50,206 nucleotides of DNA from Candidatus Kapaibacterium sp. (GTDB taxonomy: Bacteria > Bacteroidota > Ignavibacteria > Kapaibacteriales > UBA2268). Below are positions 25,904 to 34,800 of this stretch, one piece after another; the stretch's first letter is position 1; each line of letters opens with the position of its first letter. Location: the NCBI GenBank assembly GCA_013414795.1, contig CP058732.1:1225744-1275949 (forward strand), in the 5' to 3' direction. The translations under genes were made by a program, and so were the position numbers. The notes beneath the pieces were generated by a model. The model made no database searches and was not told the DNA's origin. It worked only from the letters and a program-made list of their open reading frames with translations.

Positions 25904-27443
25904 AGAATAACTTATCATTGTTATTTATCGGTCTAACTTCCTTGGTTGCCTTTTTGAATATTGTTGGGTCGGCACCACCGGGCAATTTGGGTCCATTTCC
26001 TTCGAGAAGATCCTCTATTGTGATAATTTGAATTCGGTCGATGTTGAAACCATTGTATTTGCCTACTTTTTTTGCCTCGCTTTTCATTGAGTCTGTTACA
26101 TATTCTTTGAAACAAACAAAGAATCCTAAATCTGCATTTTGCTTTTCAACAACTTGAATAAAAGAACGAATCATATTAATATTAACGGAGCCACTTTTTA
26201 CTTCAATCAATATTTTGCCTCTTTCATTTTCTGATTTCGCAAAGGAAATATAGCCGTCCCAACCTCCATCAGCCGATTTTTTGGGATTCACTATTCCACC
26301 AAGTAAAATTTCTACGACCCAATATTGAAATTCCAATCTACCTTTTGTCCCTTTATTTGCAAGTTCTTTTGCAGAAGCAATATCACGAGGAAATCCGTGA
26401 ATTTCAATTTCTTTTAAAATTGATTTTTTAGTTTCGTCGTCGTAAGGGTCTGTAAGTCTTTTAAGAACCAAGCGAATTGCTAGATGGGAAATATCTACAC
26501 CAATCCATTGTCGATTGAGACGATTAGCAACTGCTATTGTAGTCCCACAGCCACAGAAGAAATCGGCGACAAGATCGCCTTCGTTCGATGAGGCTAGAAT
26601 AATTTTTTCCAGTAATGCTTCGGGCTTTTGAGTTGGATAACCAAGACGCTCTTTGGAAGCCCTATTTATCACCGGGATTATAAACCAATCTCTTGGTGGA
26701 ACACCAGGTGATTTATCCAAATAATCACGGTAAACCCACTCTGGATGGGTTGATTCTAATTCGATACTTAACCCTTGTTTTCCAAGGTAAGGTCCCCCTT
26801 TCCCTCTAATTTGAAAACGGCGTCCGTTTTCATCAACATAATTAAATTTTTTATATGTACCCAGGCTATAATCCTCTGCAACTAATTCCCAATTAAATTT
26901 GTTATTCATTGATTTTGTATAAAACAGAATTACGTCATGTTTTTTATTCCATTGTTTTTTTGAAATTTCACGCTCTTTGTAGCACCAAATTAATTCATTG
27001 AATCTGACATTCCTCCCAAAAATCAAATCACATATAACTTTGAGATAGTGACTCATATTTGGGTCGCAATGTAAATAGAAGGAGCCAGTATCTTTCAAAA
27101 CTTTATGCATATAAAATATTCTTATTGCCATAGTTGTCAAATAGGAAACTGTAGATGTAGAAATATTAATTCTATCAAGTGTTTTTAGGAATTGATAGAC
27201 ATCATCGTGTAAATCTGCTAATTCATTCAATGAATCAATATAACTGACATTGCTCCAAGTATCTGTAAATGCTTCTCTTTGGGCTTTGGTATCTTCCATT
27301 TCAATGTGCTCAAATAAAATATTATAATCGCGCTTGGAATTAAAAGGTGGGTCGATATAAATTAGATCAATAAATCCTTTTGGATGCTCGCGAGCAAATT
27401 TTTTTAAAACATCAAGGCAGTCACCAAAATATAATTGTTTCAT
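25896..27443 (-). CDS. Site-specific DNA methyltransferase fused to a restriction-endonuclease-like domain
   Basis: 515 residues. Residues 1-330 form a beta-class amino-methyltransferase: motif IV DPPF at 31-34 comes before the SAM-binding FFCGCGTT at 295-302, and GYPTQKPEALLEKII lies just ahead of it. The order and DPPF suggest N6-adenine or N4-cytosine methylation. Residues about 368-485 look like a PD-(D/E)XK nuclease fold of the Mrr type: GGWDGYI with Asp396, then ILIEVKSGS with Glu414 and Lys416. The two activities in one chain suggest a single-protein restriction-modification or methyl-directed enzyme. There is no specificity subunit, helicase or separate nuclease gene nearby. The recognition site is unknown. 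It sits among housekeeping genes between a cupin and tRNA-Glu, so it may be an insertion next to a tRNA. Confidence 0.85.
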   Translation of the reverse strand: MKQLYFGDCLDVLKKFAREHPKGFIDLIYIDPPFNSKRDYNILFEHIEMEDTKAQREAFTDTWSNVSYIDSLNELADLHDDVYQFLKTLDRINISTSTVSYLTTMAIRIFYMHKVLKDTGSFYLHCDPNMSHYLKVICDLIFGRNVRFNELIWCYKEREISKKQWNKKHDVILFYTKSMNNKFNWELVAEDYSLGTYKKFNYVDENGRRFQIRGKGGPYLGKQGLSIELESTHPEWVYRDYLDKSPGVPPRDWFIIPVINRASKERLGYPTQKPEALLEKIILASSNEGDLVADFFCGCGTTIAVANRLNRQWIGVDISHLAIRLVLKRLTDPYDDETKKSILKEIEIHGFPRDIASAKELANKGTKGRLEFQYWVVEILLGGIVNPKKSADGGWDGYISFAKSENERGKILIEVKSGSVNINMIRSFIQVVEKQNADLGFFVCFKEYVTDSMKSEAKKVGKYNGFNIDRIQIITIEDLLEGNGPKLPGGADPTIFKKATKEVRPINNNDKLFYD

Positions 27444-27498
27444 TTTTTAAAATATTAAAAATAGAAAATTAAGAAAATCATGGGAATGTAAAATTTTG

Positions 27499-27570
27499 TA
27501 GCGCATAGGGGATTCGAACCCCTGCCGCGGCCTTGAGAGGGCCGTGTCCTAACCACTAGACGAATGCGCC
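27499..27570 (-). tRNA. tRNA-Glu (anticodon CTC)
   Basis: 72 nt cloverleaf read on the minus strand: acceptor GGCGCAT/ATGCGCT, D arm GTCTAGTGGTTAGGAC, anticodon arm CGGCC-CTCTCAA-GGCCG with CTC in the loop, T arm AGGGG-TTCGAAT-CCCCT, discriminator A. TTCGTCTAG at positions 6-14 of the molecule is characteristic of tRNA-Glu. The first pair is a G-U wobble and CCA is not encoded. A TAATTTTG promoter element lies nine bases upstream. Confidence 0.95.
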
Positions 27571-27579
27571 TTTAAAATG

Positions 27580-27587
27580 CAAAATTA
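27580..27587 (-). promoter_or_regulatory. Candidate -7 promoter element TAATTTTG of tRNA-Glu
   Basis: Exact TAnnTTTG match on the minus strand ending nine bases before the mature tRNA 5' end. A TTG lies 17 bases upstream of it, roughly where the Bacteroidetes -33 element is expected. Confidence 0.6.
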
Positions 27588-27610
27588 AAAAAACTTATGT
27601 AAATCAACAA

Positions 27611-29803
27611 CTATCGGACCCTATTTTGTTGAGGATAATTCCTGGGTCGACTCGAAGGTCCAACGCCCGAATGCTCCGGTTTGGGAAGCAATGCCTTTCT
27701 GCTTAATTTGTACTTCCCATCGGCTGTGATTTCGATTAACATTACGTCCACTTTGTCGCCAACGTTAAGTATGTCCGATATTCTATTAATCTTCTTGTAG
27801 TCGATGTGGGAAATGTGGAGCAAACCAGTTTTCTTTGGTAGAAATTCGACAATAGCCCCAAGCCCTTCGCGGATTTCTTTAACTTCCCCTTTGTAAACAT
27901 CGCCAACTTCTGGCTTACGTACAAGATTTTCAATCATTTCTTTGGCTCGTTGGCTATCTTCTTTGCAAGTTGCTGCAATTTGAACTGTTCCATCTTCTTC
28001 AATGTAAATCGATGTATTGGTTTCTTTTGCAATTGAACGGATTGTTTCGCCCCCGGGACCAATTACCAGTCCAATCATATCGGTCGGGATTTTTATAGTG
28101 GTATACCGTGGAGCATATGGTGAAATATCCGGTCTTGGTTGGGAAATTGTATTGTTCATAATTTCTAAAATCTTCAATCTGGCTTCTTTTGCTTGTTGGA
28201 GCGCGTTTCGCATAATTTCGATGGATAGCCCTTCGATTTTAATGTCCATCTGGCAGGCAGTAATTCCATCTTTCGTTCCAGCCACTTTAAAATCCATATC
28301 GCCAAGATGGTCCTCGTCGCCAAGTATGTCTGTTAAAACTGCAACATTGTCTCCTTCTTTGATTAATCCCATTGCAATTCCGGCTACTGCTTTCTTCATT
28401 GGAACTCCGGCGTCAAAAAGAGAAAGGCTTCCGGCGCATACCGTAGCCATAGAGGAACTGCCATTAGATTCTAATATATCGGACACAACCCGAATCGTAT
28501 AGGGAAAATCATCTTGGTCTGGAAGCATATTTTTTAATGCTCGCTCGGCAAGGTTTCCGTGTCCAATTTCACGCCGACTGACACCAGTTAACCTTCCAAC
28601 TTCACCAGTGCAGAAAGGTGGAAAATTGTAGTGTAGCATAAAGCGGGAAGTGTAAACTGGGAAAATGCCGTCAAAAATTTGTTCATCCTCCTTGGTGCCA
28701 AGAGTTGTAGTACAAAGTGCTTGTGTTTCACCGCGAACAAAAAGCGATGAACCGTGAGTTCTCGGTAAAAGCCCAACCTCGCAATAAATCGGTCTAATAT
28801 CCTTTAAACCTCGACCATCGAGCCTTCGGTTCTCGTTCAAAATCATTTTGCGCATTTCTTTCTTTTCGATTTCATTCACGATGTTGGCAACAGCCATTTC
28901 GAAATTGAATTCGGCGTACTCTTCTTTTTCCCCAAATGTGGCAACAGCCTCCTCGAGTGCTTTTTGGACAAATCGTTCCCGCCACTCTTTTCTTTCTTTC
29001 TTTGTGGTTATTGTATGAATGTAATTATCAAGTTCTTCTTTGATGGAATTTTCAATGAGATTAACCAAATCTTCGGGATAGACAATTTCCTTGTATTCGC
29101 GTTTTGGAATACCAACTTTTTCGGCGAGTTCTCTTTGCATAGCATTAAGAAGTCTGATTTTTTCGTGTGCAAATTGTAGGGCTTGAAGGAAATCTTCCTC
29201 GGAAATTTCTTTTGCTTCGCCCTCAACCATTACAATGGAAGTGTCGGAGCCGGCAACGGTCAGATCCATATCTGAATTTTTAAGTTCGTCGATAGTTGGA
29301 TTGATTTTGAAGACGCCATTTATACGACCAACGCGAACCTCTGAAATAGGTCCGTTGAAAGGTATGTCCGAAATCATTAATGCAGCAGAAGCGCCAACCA
29401 TACCAAGAGTATCCGGGTCCACATCTGGTTGTGAAGAAAATACTGTGGCAATGATTTGAGTTTCATAACGCCAGGATTTAGGAATCATAGGTCGGATGGG
29501 GCGGTCGATTAGCCTTGCAGCCAAAATTTCGCGATCGGTTGGTTTGCCTTCGCGTTTGATAAACCCGCCGGGAATTTTTCCAGCAGATGAACTTTTTTCT
29601 CTATATTCTACTTGAAGTGGAAGAAAATCGATATCAGTTCGTTCGGTATCGGAAGCGACAGCGGTAACCAAAACCATTGTGTCGTCGTATTTGACCATTA
29701 CAGAGCCATTTGCAAATTTTGCAAATTTTCCCGCTTCAAGAGAGTATTCTTTTCCATCAAAATCGATTTTAACGACCACGCTTTCCCGATTGTTACTTTC
29801 CAT
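27611..29803 (-). CDS. pnp: Polyribonucleotide nucleotidyltransferase (PNPase)
   Basis: 730 residues, ATG start with AAAGGAAA upstream. Phosphorolytic 3'-5' exoribonuclease, trimer, part of mRNA decay. Two RNase PH domains are present: the first begins LEAGKFAKFANGSVMV, and the second carries RRLDGRGLKDIRPI, FVRGETQAL, GEDEDHLGDMDF-type (here ILGDEDHLGDMDFKVAG) and the active-site aspartates. They are followed by the KH domain (MIGLVIGPGGETIRSI) and an S1 RNA-binding domain (GDVYKGEVKEI, TGLLHISHID). Order and length are standard. It follows rpsO with a strong terminator hairpin between them. Confidence 0.97.
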   Translation of the reverse strand: MESNNRESVVVKIDFDGKEYSLEAGKFAKFANGSVMVKYDDTMVLVTAVASDTERTDIDFLPLQVEYREKSSSAGKIPGGFIKREGKPTDREILAARLIDRPIRPMIPKSWRYETQIIATVFSSQPDVDPDTLGMVGASAALMISDIPFNGPISEVRVGRINGVFKINPTIDELKNSDMDLTVAGSDTSIVMVEGEAKEISEEDFLQALQFAHEKIRLLNAMQRELAEKVGIPKREYKEIVYPEDLVNLIENSIKEELDNYIHTITTKKERKEWRERFVQKALEEAVATFGEKEEYAEFNFEMAVANIVNEIEKKEMRKMILNENRRLDGRGLKDIRPIYCEVGLLPRTHGSSLFVRGETQALCTTTLGTKEDEQIFDGIFPVYTSRFMLHYNFPPFCTGEVGRLTGVSRREIGHGNLAERALKNMLPDQDDFPYTIRVVSDILESNGSSSMATVCAGSLSLFDAGVPMKKAVAGIAMGLIKEGDNVAVLTDILGDEDHLGDMDFKVAGTKDGITACQMDIKIEGLSIEIMRNALQQAKEARLKILEIMNNTISQPRPDISPYAPRYTTIKIPTDMIGLVIGPGGETIRSIAKETNTSIYIEEDGTVQIAATCKEDSQRAKEMIENLVRKPEVGDVYKGEVKEIREGLGAIVEFLPKKTGLLHISHIDYKKINRISDILNVGDKVDVMLIEITADGKYKLSRKALLPKPEHSGVGPSSRPRNYPQQNRVR

Positions 29804-29844
29804 TTTTCGTATTTCCTTTAAACTTGATTAAGCAAATAGAAACG

Positions 29845-29878
29845 AAAAAAGCGGTTTATTTATTGCAAATAAACCGCT
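29845..29878 (-). terminator. Rho-independent terminator after rpsO
   Basis: Perfect 12-bp stem AGCGGTTTATTT / AAATAAACCGCT (29850-29861 with 29867-29878) with a 5-base loop, followed in the minus-strand reading direction by a T-tract (A run at 29845-29850). It lies about 20 bases after the rpsO stop and before pnp, and would limit read-through into pnp. It could also serve as an mRNA-stability hairpin at the rpsO-pnp boundary. Confidence 0.85.
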
Positions 29879-29898
29879 CGATTTTTCACGAGTATTAA

Positions 29899-30165
29899 CT
29901 ACTTCCTTAAATTTAAGGAGGCTAAAATTTGACGATAGCGATTGATATCGGTTTTTTCGAGGTACTTCAATAAGCGTTTTCTTTTACTTACTAATTTAAT
30001 TAATCCGCGTCGGCTATGGTTATCCTTTTTGTGTGTGTTTAGATGGTTCGTTATATCTTGAATACGAGCGGTTAATAGGGCAATTTGGACTTCGGTTAGC
30101 CCAGTGTTCTTTTCGTCTCCACCAAATTTTTTGATAATTTCGGCTTTCTGTTCTTTTAAAATCAT
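29899..30165 (-). CDS. rpsO: 30S ribosomal protein S15
   Basis: 88 residues from ATG 30165 (a TTG four codons upstream would add residues not found in the family, and the correct length is about 89). Binds 16S rRNA central domain. Motifs: GLTEVQIALLTARI, LNTHKKDNHSRRGLIKLVSKRKRLLKYL. It is transcribed from its own TAATTTTG promoter in the end of ribF and terminated by the hairpin upstream of pnp, an arrangement that matches the common ribF-rpsO-pnp order. Confidence 0.97.
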   Translation of the reverse strand: MILKEQKAEIIKKFGGDEKNTGLTEVQIALLTARIQDITNHLNTHKKDNHSRRGLIKLVSKRKRLLKYLEKTDINRYRQILASLNLRK

Positions 30166-30187
30166 TGAAAACTCCAAATAAGAATTA

Positions 30188-30195
30188 CAAAATTA
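30188..30195 (-). promoter_or_regulatory. Candidate -7 promoter element TAATTTTG of rpsO
   Basis: Exact TAnnTTTG match on the minus strand, 22 bases before the rpsO ATG and overlapping the ribF stop codon. A TTTG sits 19 bases upstream, at the position expected for a -33 element. Same TTTTAATTTTGTA core as secD. Confidence 0.6.
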
Positions 30196-31149
30196 AAAAA
30201 AATTTTTCAAATTCAAATTGTTAATAAGATTTAGACTGTGTTCCTTGTCTTTATTTAATTGAATTAACAATTCATCAATAGAGTTGAATTTTTGCTCATT
30301 TCGAAGGAATTTCAAAAAATGTACTTTTAAGTTTCTTTTGTATAAATCTCCAGCGAAATTAAGATAGTAGACCTCTAAAACACGTTTCTTTTCGCTGTGA
30401 AATGTTGGTCGAAAGCCTAAATTTGCCATTCCGTAAACGATTTTGCCGTCAATATTCGAATAGACCAAATACACTCCGTTCGAAGGGACAAGTTTGTGTT
30501 CATCGTCGAACTTTATGTTCGCCGTTGGAAAGCCTAAACTTGCACCGCGTCCGTCTCCAGTTACAACTGTGCCAGTTATAAAATAATGATAACCCAGCAA
30601 CTTGTTTGCCAATTCTATTTGATTTTGCAATAAAGCATTGCGTATTTTTGTGCTCGATACAGTTATTTCCTCTGTAATGAAAGCGGGAATTCTTTCGACA
30701 AAAAATCCTAATTCATTTGAAAGTTTAGACAAAAGTTCAAAGTTTCCTTCCCGATTCTTTCCAAAGAAATGGTCGTGTCCAACAAGTATATGGGAAAACC
30801 CTACCTTTTGGTGAAGAATCTCTCGAACAAATGCTTCGGCGGAAATTTGTGCAAATTCTTTGGTGAATGGAATTATTAGTACTTTCTCGATACCGAACTT
30901 TTCGAAAAGGAGCAATCGTTCTTCAATCGTTGTTAATAGTTTGATGGGTTCTTTCTCTGGTCGTTTGACTACAAATTGAGGATGTGGGTCGAATGTAATT
31001 ATTAACGACTTTCCGTTTTCAATTTTAGCAATTTCTTTTATTCTATTTAAAATTTTTTGATGTCCAAGATGCACACCATCGAAGGTGCCAACCGTAATGA
31101 TATGCTTTGAATTGTTTGAAATTTGCTCAATTCCGTGAAATACTTCCAT
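30193..31149 (-). CDS. ribF: Bifunctional riboflavin kinase/FAD synthetase
   Basis: 318 residues from ATG 31149; the TTG three bases upstream is unlikely. Converts riboflavin to FMN and FAD. The N-terminal nucleotidyltransferase domain has GTFDGVHLGHQKIL, ITFDPHP, FAQISAEAFV, VGHDHFFGKNREG and VSSTKIR. The C-terminal riboflavin kinase domain has GTVVTGDGRGASLGFPTANI, GVYLVYS and the Glu of RVLEVYYLNFAGDLY. Start overlaps the truB stop by one base (TGATG), so coupled translation is likely. Confidence 0.96.
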   Translation of the reverse strand: MEVFHGIEQISNNSKHIITVGTFDGVHLGHQKILNRIKEIAKIENGKSLIITFDPHPQFVVKRPEKEPIKLLTTIEERLLLFEKFGIEKVLIIPFTKEFAQISAEAFVREILHQKVGFSHILVGHDHFFGKNREGNFELLSKLSNELGFFVERIPAFITEEITVSSTKIRNALLQNQIELANKLLGYHYFITGTVVTGDGRGASLGFPTANIKFDDEHKLVPSNGVYLVYSNIDGKIVYGMANLGFRPTFHSEKKRVLEVYYLNFAGDLYKRNLKVHFLKFLRNEQKFNSIDELLIQLNKDKEHSLNLINNLNLKNFF

Positions 31150-31865
31150 CAACTCACCTTTTTCAATTCTGTTAGAAATTCTTCCATCTTGAAAGCATTA
31201 TTGACGGAAAAGTTGCCAATTTGTGTTCGCCTTAATTCAAACAAGTAGGCTCCAACGCCAAGTTTTTTACCAATATCGTTTGCAAGCGAACGAATGTAAG
31301 TTCCTTTGGAACATTTAACCTCGAATTCTACGAAAGGAGGTTCAATAGAAAATATCTCAATTGAATGAATTTTAACAAGGACAGGCTTTAACTCAATTTC
31401 TTGGTTTCGACGGGCAAGTTGGTAAAGTCGTTGACCAGAAACTTTTTTCGCTGAATACATTGGTGGAATTTGTTCGAAGTCCCCAACAAATGATTTTATA
31501 ACCGATTCTATTTCTTGATTTGTAATTCCATCAATATTTTTTAGATTTTCTTCCTCGCTTGTAGTGTCGAATGTTTTAGTAGTTGCACCAAGTTTTATTT
31601 TGGCTATATATGTTTTATCGAGGTTGGTAAATTCTTGTTGTTTTTTAGTGAATTTGTTTAAAAGGAGGATTAACAAACCTGTGGCAAAGGGGTCGAGTGT
31701 TCCCGTATGCCCTATTTTCCTAATTCGTAGAACTTTTTTCAATTTGTTTACAACGTCGAATGAAGTCCAGTCCTTGGGTTTGTCAATCAAAACTGCACTT
31801 CCAAATTCGTATGTTTTATTCAACCAGTAAGTTAAATCTTTAATATTAGTTTTTGTCAATATCAT
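31149..31865 (-). CDS. truB: tRNA pseudouridine-55 synthase
   Basis: 238 residues. Isomerises uridine 55 in the T-loop of tRNAs. The catalytic Asp58 is in [12 protein letters not shown]; other family blocks are [37 protein letters not shown] and [15 protein letters not shown]. The protein lacks the C-terminal PUA domain of longer TruB proteins, as in many FCB bacteria. It follows the DUF4175 gene by nine bases and is overlapped by ribF. Confidence 0.95.
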   Translation of the reverse strand: MILTKTNIKDLTYWLNKTYEFGSAVLIDKPKDWTSFDVVNKLKKVLRIRKIGHTGTLDPFATGLLILLLNKFTKKQQEFTNLDKTYIAKIKLGATTKTFDTTSEEENLKNIDGITNQEIESVIKSFVGDFEQIPPMYSAKKVSGQRLYQLARRNQEIELKPVLVKIHSIEIFSIEPPFVEFEVKCSKGTYIRSLANDIGKKLGVGAYLFELRRTQIGNFSVNNAFKMEEFLTELKKVS

Positions 31866-31874
31866 CGGGTTCTA

Positions 31875-34800
31875 CTAATTTGGAACAGTGTTTTGTATCG
31901 AATTAAAGTATTTTCGGATAATTACTTCGTAATCTTTAGTGTATTTTAGTTTTAATTCATTAAGAAATTGTTCAATTGATTTTTTGTTTAAAATATTTAA
32001 ATTAAGCGCCTTGGGACTTTCCTTTGCAAGTTCTTTTCCAGGGGTGGACTCCCTTCGTTCCTCGTAATCTCTTTCGTAAACAGACTTGGTTGCATCGAGC
32101 AATCTGGAAAGGATTCGTTCTTGCCGTTTCAATGTTTCGCTATCAATTTTCCCACTTTTCAAATCGGAAATTACTTCTTCCATCTCTTTCAGAATTTTAT
32201 TTAGATTGCCAGTAAGCCGTGGGTCTTGTTGCCCAAAACGTTTCTGTTCGTTTGCAAGGTCTTCGAGTGCCTTTTGGGCTCTTCCTTGGTCGGCAAGTAT
32301 TCTTGCAAGTTGAGCCTGTTGCTCTTGTGTTAACTGTCCTTGATTTTGATTTGCCAACTGTTGAGCCATCTGGTTGATTGTTTGTTGGTTTGCTGCAATT
32401 TGCTGAAGTCTTTGCATAAAGTTGAATGAACTTCCTTTGCCATTTTCCCCCATACCACCAGGATTGTCGCAAGAACCTTGATTTTTCAACTGTGATAACA
32501 TATCTTGCATTTGTATCGAGGCTTGGTTCATTGCTTGTATTGCCTGGTCTTGGAATTCTTTTGCTTTGCCAAGATTTCTATTGGCAAGGCTTTCGACAGC
32601 CTTCTGCATTGAGTTCAAAGCCTCGCCTATGTTCCTTGCCATTTCTGGGGTAACCGAGAAGGATTTCTGCGATAATTCAAATAGAGAAATTGCGAGTTCC
32701 ATTAAAGACTCGGTCAAATTTGCTTGTGTTCTCGCTTGTTCTGGGATTTTCGAAGAATTGTAGTCAGTGTTTTGAGTTTGCCTTTTCAAATCCGATTGTT
32801 CTTTGGAAAGTGTCATCATATCGTTGAGTGCTTTCTCCATTTTTTCTATTGCTTCTTTTGTTACTTTTTTGTTAATCTCATCTCGCACTTTTTTCATTTG
32901 ATTGGCAAACTTTTGCAAACGGCTTTTTGCCTTGTTTTGCGATTGCTTTGCACGGTTGAAATTACCGCTTTGGATAGAATTTGATGCGTCTTGCATATCT
33001 TTGCTTGTTTCGTTTGCAGAAAGTTCTTGCTCGGCTTGTTCCAATTCGTTTAAAGGCATATCGTTGCCAATTTCTTTCATAATTTCAGCAAGTTTTTGCA
33101 ATTCCTTCTCGATTGAGTTCAAATCCTTTCGAATTTGCTCTTGCTGTGATGCAAGTTTTTCCCTCATAGCATTGTCATTGGGGTTTGTGTTATCAAGCTG
33201 TTTTTGCAATTCTTCTTGTTTATGCAACAATTCTTCAGCCATTTTTTGTAAAGCATCTGCTTTCTGTTCTGCTTGCAATCTTTTTAGAATTTTGATGGTT
33301 CGTTCAAGGTTTTTTCGAAATTGCTCTTCGTCGAATTTATAGTTTTCCATTGCTTTCTTAATTTCCTCTGGTGATAATTTTTGCAAGGCTTGTTCAAATT
33401 GCTGTTGTAGTTTCCTCAATTCTGGGGAATTCACTTCTTTAAGCAGTTTTTGCAATTCCATATATTTTTGCAATGTCTCTGGGGAAAGCAAATTGTTTTC
33501 GGTCATTTGCTTGGTAAGATTTTCAAGGTTTTTCTGTATTTCCGAAAGTTTATTGCTCAATTCCTTTTGTTTGTTTAAAAGGTTTTCTGCTCGTTTCTTT
33601 TCGGACCAGTCCATTTGATTCTGTAGTTTTTCTTTGCTCAATTCTCGTTCGATTTTTTCCATTTCCTTCTTGATTTCGCTCGCTTCTTTCAATGCTTTAT
33701 CCAACTCTTTTGTTATGCTTTCTTGTGCTTTCGATGTTTCGCTTAAAACTTCCTCTAACGACGGTAACTTAACCCGAAGAGTATTTGTCTTTGTGGATTT
33801 TGGTCCACTGACTCTGTCGTTGTCGAAAACTTCGACATAGAATTCATATTCGTCTGCTGGTGAGATTTGCAAAGCATTTAGGTCCCAAATATACGCTACA
33901 TTCGATTCCGTCTTATCAGTTGGATAGGGTATGTTTATGTGCTTAAATTCCTTCCAAGGTGAAGTGTAATTTGAATTGGTCAATCGATATTTCAATTGGA
34001 GTCCCGAAAAACCATAATCGTCGCTAATATAAATCATCATTGGAAGCAAGCCAGCCTCGGTGAGTTTAACATCGGTTTCTGGTTCCAATAATTTGACTTC
34101 TGGATATGCATCGGGAAAGACATTAATCTTGTATTGTATTGGATTGATAATTTGCAAATTATCATAGTCTCGCAATTGGACAAAGTAGAAGCCATTGAAA
34201 TTGGCTGTGAACGAGCCGTTTGCTTTTCTGTCTTCTACATTTAATGTAACAAAACTTGTGTCAAAGCGAATTTGTTCGTTTTCTTGGCGTTCTTTTAACA
34301 AGTAAACTTGTGCTTCTTTTATTTTTTTGTTGGATAAAATGGATAGATGAATTTGGGAACCAACAAGAACGTTCAAATCTGCATTTTGTTCAGTAAAGTA
34401 GAATGGTTGTTTTTGGGTATAGGCAGGGAAATGAACTATTCCCTGAATAGTTTTGACAATGGGATTGTCGATAACAACAACTTCACCAATGTCAGAGGTA
34501 ACTTTTTCAGTCACCCAATCTGCTTGTGCATAAAACTTGATTGAATTTTTTATTGATGGATATTGGTAAACGTAAACATTACCAGAATCTAAATTCAAAG
34601 GAATGCTTTCGTATTCTTCTTGTTGTTGTTCTTTGATTTTAAGGATTATTGTTTGCGGACTTTTTCCTTGTGCTTTAACCAAAATGCGGACATTTTCTCC
34701 TTTTTTCACAGTCTCGAACTTGGGATAAATAATCAGAGAAAAAGGAGGGGGCGGAATGAATGATTTGTTGAAATTGACTATACGATAGAAAGCAAAACCA

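Noticed and set aside
25896-27570. Integrated element at tRNA-Glu carrying the methyltransferase
   Set aside because: No integrase, no direct repeat of the tRNA 3' end and no second boundary could be found; kept only as a possibility.
32902-33342. 146-codon plus-strand open frame
   Set aside because: Antisense to the E/Q/K-rich coiled coil of the DUF4175 protein; S/C/F-rich product typical of a shadow frame.
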